A DNA stretch of 52,432 nt from a virus, in the IMG/VR virus record IMGVR_UViG_3300021599_000261, positions 1 through 52,432 of that record. One strand, written 5' to 3'. A program made the position numbers and the translations under genes. The notes beneath the pieces are model-generated. The model was not told the DNA's origin, did not search any database, and saw only the letters and a list, made by a program, of their open reading frames with translations. Below, piece after piece: positions 1 to 5,456 of this stretch. Position 1 is the first letter of the stretch. Every line of letters begins with the position of its first letter.

Positions 1-237
1 GGGGTTACCCTTTACTTTTACGTATTCTACCCTTTGCTTCCATGTGTTATAATGAAGTTTTTGTGGTATCTATGTCTTCGTTATAGCTGTTATTTTTAGA
101 ATTGTATATTTTTAATTACTTAGATGCTTTGTTGGCAGCTGGATATTTGCAGGCTTTGTTAGGAGCTTTATGCAAATCCTGCTAACATATATTTTATACA
201 GAAATGTTTTTAATTAAAAATTACAGCTTAATGTGTT
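1..237. other. AT-rich left edge without a convincing gene
   Basis: No frame here gives a convincing protein. Short open stretches run off the left edge on both strands, so a gene end or start just outside the window cannot be excluded. The segment holds a direct repeat GCTTTGTT (126-133 and 153-160), a weak hairpin GTTAG/CTAAC (158-162 with 182-186) and an AT palindrome TTTTTAATTAAAAA near 207-220. Together with the structured segment to the right, about 760 bases lack a recognisable protein gene. Confidence 0.4.
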
Positions 238-591
238 TGCGATGCTGTTGTGTAGGCGCATAGTATCCCCTTTAGATACGGGCTGAATTTCGTTTACATT
301 AGTTGAGTCTTTATGCCTTAGACCGTACGTTGCAGGGGTTCGCCCTGTACACCTTCGTAACAGCCCAAATATCCTGTAAGGGTTATCCTTATCCTTACAG
401 CTGTTACCTCTAAGGGTCTTTATATGACTCAACCAGTTTCGGTTCTATCGGGGACACATCTCTGTTTATGTAGTGACAGATACTACCCGACGTCTGGGCT
501 TTGGATTGACTAGGTAAACCTTAGTCTCTTGAAAGCCGTACTAATGACGGAACATTAGGAACCTATAAAGAACTTGTAGAATTAACTACTT
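238..591 (-). ncRNA. Candidate large structured RNA
   Basis: This stretch is packed with exact complementary arms. Examples are GTTGAGTC 302-309 with 426-433, CCTTAGA 316-322 with 409-415, GTAACAGC 357-364 with 400-407, TGTAAGG 375-381 with 393-399, GCAGGG 332-337 with 343-348, GGCTTT 497-502 with 532-537, CTAATG 541-546 with 553-558 and GTAG 576-579 with 586-589. The first arms enclose the next four, giving a multibranched fold. A leftward TATATTTG box at 596-603 points transcription through it on the minus strand, which decides the strand given here. It does not match tRNA, tmRNA, RNase P or group I intron signatures that I know. The 3' end is unclear because no U-rich terminator is visible. 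A 72-codon open frame inside it is better explained as chance. Confidence 0.5.
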
Positions 592-595
592 TACA

Positions 596-603
596 CAAAT
601 ATA
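596..603 (-). promoter_or_regulatory. Leftward Bacteroidota -7 box before the structured RNA
   Basis: On the minus strand this reads TATATTTG, a perfect match to TAnnTTTG. A run of nine T lies 16 nt upstream on that strand, the same spacing as in other promoters of this window. Transcription would start near 591 and run left through the structured segment. Confidence 0.55.
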
Positions 604-653
604 CCATTTTAGTTTACAGAAAAAAAAATATTTTTTATTTAAAACATCTGTCG

Positions 654-661
654 TATATTTG
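654..661 (+). promoter_or_regulatory. Bacteroidota-type promoter, short transcript
   Basis: TATATTTG matches TAnnTTTG, with a T-rich element (631-638) 15 nt upstream. The transcript would start near 666 and meet a terminator at 690-719, so it would be only about 50 nt long unless read-through occurs. A six-codon frame starts at 664. The box lies back to back with the leftward promoter at 596-603. Confidence 0.55.
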
Positions 662-689
662 CAATGTCTCAAAAAAGCCGATAATTACT

Positions 690-719
690 CCCCCTTGGTT
701 TCTACTAAGGGGTTTTTTA
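690..719 (+). terminator. Intrinsic terminator between two promoters
   Basis: Stem CCCCTT (691-696) pairs with AAGGGG (707-712), followed by six T. It lies between promoter boxes at 654 and 738, so it would stop the short upstream transcript before the exported-protein gene. Confidence 0.75.
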
Positions 720-737
720 TGTTTAATAGAAATTAAC

Positions 738-745
738 TATATTTG
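738..745 (+). promoter_or_regulatory. Promoter of the exported-protein/appendage unit
   Basis: TATATTTG lies 15 nt before the ATG at 761. The same 15-nt gap occurs at 13734 and 33660. It follows the terminator at 690-719. Confidence 0.7.
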
Positions 746-760
746 TTCAAAATATTTAAA

Positions 761-1159
761 ATGAAAAAACTTTTATCTTTAGTAGTAGTACTTCTTTCAG
801 CTACTGCACTATCCGCACAAACTCCACAATCAATCCAATTCGTTGGTGTTGACAGCTTAATTAACACCGACACGGTTGTAAAAAACATTACTCTGTCTAC
901 TACCTTGAATGGAATTGTATTACAGCCTGTTATTACAAGGGTTTCAGGTACTGCTGCCGGAAAAGTATTCCTTGCTCAAAGCATCGACGGAGCTAACTAT
1001 ATCACTACAGATAGCTTAATACTGTCAAATCAACTGGTAAATACAGCATTGATTACAAAAACACAACCAACAGCACTATACTACAGGCTGACATTTATCA
1101 GCTCTGGAACTACTGCTCTATGGCCTCAGCTGTTCTACTTACCAAGAAAAGAAAAATAA
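761..1159 (+). CDS. Small exported protein with Sec signal peptide
   Basis: The 132-residue product starts MKKLLSLVVV and ends its hydrophobic segment with ALSAQ at about residues 10-20, a typical Bacteroidota signal peptide with cleavage near SAQ. The mature part is rich in Thr, Ser, Leu and Val, suggests beta structure, and ends with a basic tail (RKEK). I do not recognise a family. The ATG at 761 is preferred over the upstream TTG at 743, which lies inside the promoter box. It is the first gene after the terminator-promoter junction and precedes two appendage proteins, so it may be a surface-displayed phage product or a fibre-associated protein. Function unknown. Confidence 0.75.
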   Translation: MKKLLSLVVVLLSATALSAQTPQSIQFVGVDSLINTDTVVKNITLSTTLNGIVLQPVITRVSGTAAGKVFLAQSIDGANYITTDSLILSNQLVNTALITKTQPTALYYRLTFISSGTTALWPQLFYLPRKEK

Positions 1160-1227
1160 TGTGTTGATAGATTCAAAAATTACAGTATTATTTAATAACT
1201 ACATTTACAAAAAAAATAGTATAACAA

Positions 1228-2259
1228 ATGGCAATAGCATTAAAACCTAGAAGTAACAAGCAAGGTGTTGTAGATACCTCTGATGACCTAGTTAATATTG
1301 AAGGTAGAGAAAATTACACCGTACTAGTAAAAGACTTAGGAATATTTGAGTGGGTTGCAACAGGTGTTGTTGACAGCTTAAATATTTTTGAAGGGAAAAA
1401 AGGATTCTGGAGTAGAGTAATTCAATCTAGTGAAGGTAATACACTTGATTTTACTCCTGAGAATGTAGCTAATAAGTCTATTTCTGTTACAGAAGATTCA
1501 TCAAGTGATACCAAGTATCCTTCAGTAAAAGCTGCTAAAACTTATGCAGATTCATTGGTTGTAGGACTTTTAAACGATAGAGGTAATTTTACACCAAGTG
1601 TAAGCTCTCCTGGTTCTTGGCCTACAACTGGTGGCAGTGGTACTGCTGGAGCTATTAAAAAAGGAGACTTGTGGTTTTGTGCCGCTAATGGATTTTTAGA
1701 TACAACAGCTGTAGTTACAGGTACTAGCTTCCGTGCACTTTCTGATGCCCCTGGTCAAACAGCAGGTAACTGGAATATCTTAGATGCAGGACTTGGATAC
1801 ACTCCTGAAAATGTAGCTAATAAATCTACAAGTACTTCTCTAGGTACTAGTAATACTTTATATCCTACTCAGAACGCTGTTAAAACTTACGTAGATAATA
1901 AATCAGGTATTCCATATAAAGTGTATACAGCATCTCTTATATTTGGCTCAGGAGCAGTTACTGCAACAGTATATCAAAATACAATAGGTGATGGCTCTGC
2001 TGATGGCGTAAATGATATTGCTTGGGTTGACCCTGGAACAGGTTCATACAATGCTAATATGACAGGAAGTACAGCATTCCCTTCTGGAAAAACATGGATT
2101 AAATCAGCTAATTATATGGGTGGTAATCAATGTTTTAATTTATGGGGAGTAAGAGTTTCTAATACTCAAGTTAGATATACTAGTAGAAAAACATCAGACA
2201 ATTCACTTAGTAGTGCTAATAGCATTCCTGTATTTATCGAAATTAGAGTTTACCCATAA
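1228..2259 (+). CDS. Tail appendage/fibre protein, paralogue A
   Basis: 343 residues. The N-terminal 190 residues are clearly related to the next gene, starting with MAI-KPRSN-QGVVDT and sharing the blocks VLVKD, IFEWV and TGVVD. A linker of the type TPENVANKS followed by KYPSVKAAKTYADS occurs around residues 70-105 and a second copy near 190-220. This linker type is common in phage fibre and appendage proteins and also occurs in the collagen-like protein at 37563. The last 110 residues differ from the paralogue and look like a beta-rich tip ending IEIRVYP. The gene starts after an A-rich leader without Shine-Dalgarno. Role in receptor contact is inferred. Confidence 0.7.
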   Translation: MAIALKPRSNKQGVVDTSDDLVNIEGRENYTVLVKDLGIFEWVATGVVDSLNIFEGKKGFWSRVIQSSEGNTLDFTPENVANKSISVTEDSSSDTKYPSVKAAKTYADSLVVGLLNDRGNFTPSVSSPGSWPTTGGSGTAGAIKKGDLWFCAANGFLDTTAVVTGTSFRALSDAPGQTAGNWNILDAGLGYTPENVANKSTSTSLGTSNTLYPTQNAVKTYVDNKSGIPYKVYTASLIFGSGAVTATVYQNTIGDGSADGVNDIAWVDPGTGSYNANMTGSTAFPSGKTWIKSANYMGGNQCFNLWGVRVSNTQVRYTSRKTSDNSLSSANSIPVFIEIRVYP

Positions 2260-2284
2260 CATTAAAATTAAAAAACAATAAACA

Positions 2285-3454
2285 ATGGCAATAATTCAAA
2301 AACCTAGAAGCAATAGTCAGGGTGTTGTAGATACAACAGCTGACTTAGCTCAATTAAATGGAAGACCAGGGTATCAAGTTCTGGTAAAAGACGTAGCTAT
2401 ATTCGAATGGGTATCTACAGGAGTAGTAGATAATAATAATATCTATCCAGGATTAAGTGGATTATGGAGTAAAATTATTATGTCTGCTGATGATGCTCTA
2501 TCATTTACACCAGAAGATTCTGCTAATAAGTCTTTAAATGTTATTACAGATGGAGACAGCGATGTTAAATATCCTTCTGTTAAAGCTACTAAGATTTATG
2601 CAGATTCTTTAGTTACTGGTCTACTTGATGACAGAGGTAACTTTACTCCTGGACTTACATCTCCTGGCGCATGGCCTACTACAGGTGGTAGCGGTACAGC
2701 AGGAGCTATTATGAAGGGAGATATTTGGTTTTGCTCTGCTAGTGGGTTTATGGGTACTACTGCTGTAGTTGCTGGAGCAAGTTTTAGAGCTACAGTAGAC
2801 ACTCCTGGTCAAACAAACGCTAACTGGAACGTTCTTAGCGCAGGTGCTATCTCTGTTGCTACTCCAAGCCTAAGCGAAGTAACAGCAGTAGGTGCATCTA
2901 CTACAAGTAATATGTCTATAAGCAATGGTAACGCTGCGGTAGATTTTCAGGTATTCTCATCATCAAACGGTGGTGTTCAGCTGGCTGTAGACTCAATTAA
3001 TAAAGGATATGCTTATATAGCATCAGGAAATGGAACTGGAGCAAAAATAAAAGCAAACAATATAACTGAAGATAGAAATATTCAGCTTCCAAACGCTTCA
3101 GGTACTCTTGCCCTCACTAGTGATATAACTTCTGCACCTTATTTAGTTTATTCAGCACTAATAACATATAATGGCTCATTCACGATAGATGTATTACAAA
3201 ATACATTAGGGCAAACTATTACCTGGTCTATTCCAGCTAATGGAACTTACAGAGCAACTTCAACAGGAACGCCTTTTATAGTTGGGAAAACATTTTTAAT
3301 ATGTCCAGGATTTTCTAATGCAGGAGTTCCATATATTATAGCTCCTGGTGCTGGAGGAAATATAGCTGATTTTAATTTCTTTAAATTTGATGGAACGAAA
3401 ACTTCAACACCATTAATAACTAGATACCCAGTAGAAATTAGAGTTTATCCATAA
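2285..3454 (+). CDS. Tail appendage/fibre protein, paralogue B
   Basis: 389 residues, 25 bases after paralogue A. Its first 190 residues match A block by block, including DDRGNFTP and a following PGAWPTTGGSGTAGAI segment. The middle (about 190-290) is unique, with a segment resembling the phage-fibre motif NI-LPNASGTLALTSDI. The C-terminal part again ends in IEIRVYP, as in A. Recent tandem duplication followed by divergence of the distal half is the simplest reading. A strong terminator follows at 3482, closing the unit that begins at 761. Function as a receptor-binding or decoration protein is inferred. Confidence 0.7.
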   Translation: MAIIQKPRSNSQGVVDTTADLAQLNGRPGYQVLVKDVAIFEWVSTGVVDNNNIYPGLSGLWSKIIMSADDALSFTPEDSANKSLNVITDGDSDVKYPSVKATKIYADSLVTGLLDDRGNFTPGLTSPGAWPTTGGSGTAGAIMKGDIWFCSASGFMGTTAVVAGASFRATVDTPGQTNANWNVLSAGAISVATPSLSEVTAVGASTTSNMSISNGNAAVDFQVFSSSNGGVQLAVDSINKGYAYIASGNGTGAKIKANNITEDRNIQLPNASGTLALTSDITSAPYLVYSALITYNGSFTIDVLQNTLGQTITWSIPANGTYRATSTGTPFIVGKTFLICPGFSNAGVPYIIAPGAGGNIADFNFFKFDGTKTSTPLITRYPVEIRVYP

Positions 3455-3481
3455 TATTCTGTTCATGGTTTGGTTTGTAAG

Positions 3482-3509
3482 CCCCATCTATCAAGGTGGG
3501 GTTTTTTTT
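3482..3509 (+). terminator. Terminator after the appendage pair
   Basis: CCCCATC (3482-3488) pairs with GGTGGGG (3495-3501), followed by eight T. It closes the unit 761-3454. Confidence 0.8.
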
Positions 3510-3511
3510 AT

Positions 3512-3555
3512 CAAATATTTTCCATTAAATAGAATTTTGTAGCAAATATTTTCCA
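3512..3555. repeat. 13-bp direct repeat pair
   Basis: CAAATATTTTCCA occurs exactly at 3512-3524 and 3543-3555, about three helical turns apart, upstream of the packaging-unit promoter. Such spaced repeats can be regulator sites. Confidence 0.45.
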
Positions 3556-3594
3556 ATAATGCGACACTTCTGTCTTTTATTTGATTGCATCATA

Positions 3595-3642
3595 TAGACA
3601 TTATTTAGACATTTATAGGTTTATTTAGGGTAGATTTGTCTA
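3595..3642. promoter_or_regulatory. Operator-like TAGACA/TGTCTA element
   Basis: TAGACA occurs at 3595-3600 and 3606-3611, exactly 11 bp apart, and its inverse TGTCTA at 3637-3642. The flanks ATTTAGACATTTAT and TTTGTCTATATTTT recur identically at 48005-48039. It ends about 20 bp before the promoter box at 3664. A protein binding site is likely but the binder is unknown. Confidence 0.45.
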
Positions 3643-3663
3643 TATTTTAATCACAGATTTTAC

Positions 3664-3671
3664 TATATTTG
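3664..3671 (+). promoter_or_regulatory. Promoter of the GroES-like/terminase unit
   Basis: TATATTTG lies 17 nt before the ATG at 3689 and just downstream of the TAGACA/TGTCTA element. Confidence 0.65.
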
Positions 3672-3688
3672 TGACTAAATAGAAACAG

Positions 3689-4330
3689 ATGAACTACAAA
3701 CCACTAAGAGGTGAACTTCTTGTTATTGTAGACAAAGAAGATAAATACACCCACACCATTGAAGGTACAGACATAAAACTCTACATCGAAAAAGACTACG
3801 GATGGAACGAAAGGGAAAAAAATGCTGTTAACGCTATAGTCATATACGGAGCAGCAACTGGACTTGAAGAAGGAACGCCAATCGTTTGCTGGCATAACTC
3901 GTTCACCGAACATACACTTATAGATACTATACAGACAGATGAAGACTCTCTGCACGGAGGAAAAAAGAAATTATACGTGCATACACTTAGACCAGATAGA
4001 GTGTTTTTTTATATTGAAAACGGTATTCCAGTACCGATGGATGGGTATTTACTAGTAGATAGAGTGTACTATAAACCGGAATCTGAATCCATTATCCTAA
4101 CAGAAGTATCTGAGAAGAAAGAACAAAACAGAGTGGTTGTAAAGAGTACACCGTTAGGACAAGATACTTTCTCAGTAGGGGACGTTCTTATAGTAGAGAC
4201 TATGGCTGATTATGAGGTTGTGTATGCGTACGAAGGGCGTGAACACCGAATAATCCGTATAAAAGAGCAGGACATCATGGCAATAGATAATACATTCGAA
4301 ATAAACGAAACAATGAGAATAGGAGTATGA
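3689..4330 (+). CDS. GroES-like (co-chaperonin fold) protein, tentative
   Basis: 213 residues. The second half (about 118-205) follows a GroES-like pattern: a domain start with GYLLVDRVYYK, a strand that ends IILTEV, then SVGDVLIVE, a YEVVYAYEG segment and a closing IKEQDIMAI, like the dILai ending of GroES. The first half shows a weaker version (LRGELLVIVD near the start and an AVNAIVIYGAATG segment), so the protein may be a tandem duplication of the fold. Phage co-chaperonins such as T4 gp31 assist capsid folding, and this gene precedes the terminase and head genes. Identification rests on pattern only and could be wrong. It overlaps the next gene by ATGA. Confidence 0.4.
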   Translation: MNYKPLRGELLVIVDKEDKYTHTIEGTDIKLYIEKDYGWNEREKNAVNAIVIYGAATGLEEGTPIVCWHNSFTEHTLIDTIQTDEDSLHGGKKKLYVHTLRPDRVFFYIENGIPVPMDGYLLVDRVYYKPESESIILTEVSEKKEQNRVVVKSTPLGQDTFSVGDVLIVETMADYEVVYAYEGREHRIIRIKEQDIMAIDNTFEINETMRIGV

Positions 4331-4650
4331 CAGATATAGTAAAACTTAAACAAAGGATAGAAGAACTAGAAAAGGAGTTAGAAGCATACAAAGGAGATGG
4401 CCTTCAAGGTCTTTACCACGCACTCAACTATCAGCTGTCTAAGCTGTCAGAAGAACTCAATGGAGAGTATGTGTCCTTTAAATCCAAAAACGATAAAACA
4501 TTTGAAAGAGTATGGAAAGCAATGGTAGACAGCAAAGATGTAGCACAGAACCTGCTGTGGCTAAAGAAGGAACTGAAAATAGGAACGGAGAAGGAGGAGG
4601 AGAAACCACTAATAACAAGAAATCCAATAGAGGCCTTTATAAAAAAATAG
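4327..4650 (+). CDS. Coiled-coil protein ending at a -1 slippery site
   Basis: 107 residues, highly charged, with a strong coiled-coil start (residues 1-20, KLKQRIEELEKELEAYKG). The ATG overlaps the stop of the previous gene. The last codons read ATA AAA AAA TAG, which places a perfect A_AAA_AAA heptamer in the correct phase directly before the stop. A -1 slip would join it to the downstream open frame, giving a product of about 376 residues. No function is recognised for the short form. Confidence 0.65.
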   Translation: MTDIVKLKQRIEELEKELEAYKGDGLQGLYHALNYQLSKLSEELNGEYVSFKSKNDKTFERVWKAMVDSKDVAQNLLWLKKELKIGTEKEEEKPLITRNPIEAFIKK

Positions 4651-5456
4651 AGCTACACAAGATTCCAAAAATAAATGCTACAAAGACTTACAAAGGTAAC
4701 GAAGTTCGCTCTATAGTAGCTTTTTATAGAGAGCAGTACTACGCCAAAAACAGAGAGCTGCTAAGAGTAAATAAAAGCCTTAAGAAACACAAGGCTAAGA
4801 AAAAGAGCATTATTGACAAGTACATAGCAAGACAGAAGGAAACATATAGAAAACTTAAAGCAGAAAAGACAAGAACAGAGAATCTTAAAAAAACACACAA
4901 AAATAAACTACTTAAAGAAAGAAAAAGAGTTGATGAATTTATAGTACTTCAAAAAAGAGAAATCAGAAAGCAGGAGAGGAATAAAGTAAAGTACAAGTAC
5001 GTAGACGTAGACAGGCATACGAACCCGCGTAATCTTGATATTATTACGTGGATTCGAATTTACACTAAGATAAATATTATTCGCAGAAGAACAAAATTAA
5101 AAGCACAAGAAGTTTTGCTATTGTTGTGGATATACTCAAATGGAGAGGGGAATACCAGAACCCCTATGTGGAAAAAAGATACAGGAATGCACCCAACATA
5201 TATTGGAAAGTTCAAACAAAGGATAATACAGTTTAACTTAGTAAAAGAAATTATGATAAAAGGCGTATATAACTATGACCTTACAGAAAGAGGGAAAAAG
5301 TTTTTAGAGCCAATAATAGAGTTTATAAAACAAAGAAACGTAGATGCAAAAAGAGTCAAACGTAAACTTGTACGGGATAGAGTACGAACTTCCGAAGCAG
5401 CCTCCGGCATACAAGATGGAGGGGATACAGTACAGCAAGAAGGAGCAGTACTTTAG
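4512..5456 (+). CDS. Coiled-coil/winged-helix protein, possible small terminase
   Basis: The open frame starts formally with ATG at 4512, but its first 45 codons overlap the upstream gene and look like low-quality shadow sequence. The plausible protein begins at about 4647 (IELHKIPK), where no ATG exists, so expression by -1 frameshift from the upstream gene is likely. Residues 70-165 are a very basic coiled coil. Residues 185-270 look like a winged helix-turn-helix (helix KAQEVLLLLWIYS, then HPTYIGKFKQRII, then NYDLTERGKKFLEPI). DNA binding plus oligomerisation, and position directly before and overlapping terL, suggest a small terminase subunit. That role is inference. Confidence 0.5.
   Translation: MESNGRQQRCSTEPAVAKEGTENRNGEGGGETTNNKKSNRGLYKKIELHKIPKINATKTYKGNEVRSIVAFYREQYYAKNRELLRVNKSLKKHKAKKKSIIDKYIARQKETYRKLKAEKTRTENLKKTHKNKLLKERKRVDEFIVLQKREIRKQERNKVKYKYVDVDRHTNPRNLDIITWIRIYTKINIIRRRTKLKAQEVLLLLWIYSNGEGNTRTPMWKKDTGMHPTYIGKFKQRIIQFNLVKEIMIKGVYNYDLTERGKKFLEPIIEFIKQRNVDAKRVKRKLVRDRVRTSEAASGIQDGGDTVQQEGAVL
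4641..4647 (+). promoter_or_regulatory. Candidate programmed -1 frameshift site
   Basis: Seven A lie in the phase A_AAA_AAA immediately before the TAG at 4648. A -1 slip moves reading to ATA at 4647, the frame open to 5456. AGAGG at 4629-4633 could act as an upstream stimulator, although Bacteroidota rarely use such sequences. The nearest downstream hairpin (CTCTATA 4709-4715 with TATAGAG 4725-4731) is rather far. Confidence 0.5.

Noticed and set aside
1-70. Open frames running off the left edge, both strands
   Set aside because: None exceeds about 30 codons within the window and none resembles a protein I know; cannot be judged from the visible part.
332-348. T-arm-like stem with GGTTCGCC as part of a tRNA or tmRNA
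   Set aside because: Loop lacks the TTCRANY pattern and no acceptor stem or CCA end could be found.
214-432. 72-codon frame on the minus strand in the left region
   Set aside because: It lies across several exact paired arms of the structured segment and has no similarity to a known protein type; the RNA explanation fits better.
508-526. Group I intron P7-like GACTA...TAGTC pairing in the left region
   Set aside because: The two arms are only four bases apart and form a simple hairpin; the rest of an intron core is not present.
1200-1207. Possible promoter TACATTTA before the 1228 gene
   Set aside because: The last base of the -7 box is wrong and no terminator precedes it; the gene is probably read from the promoter at 738.
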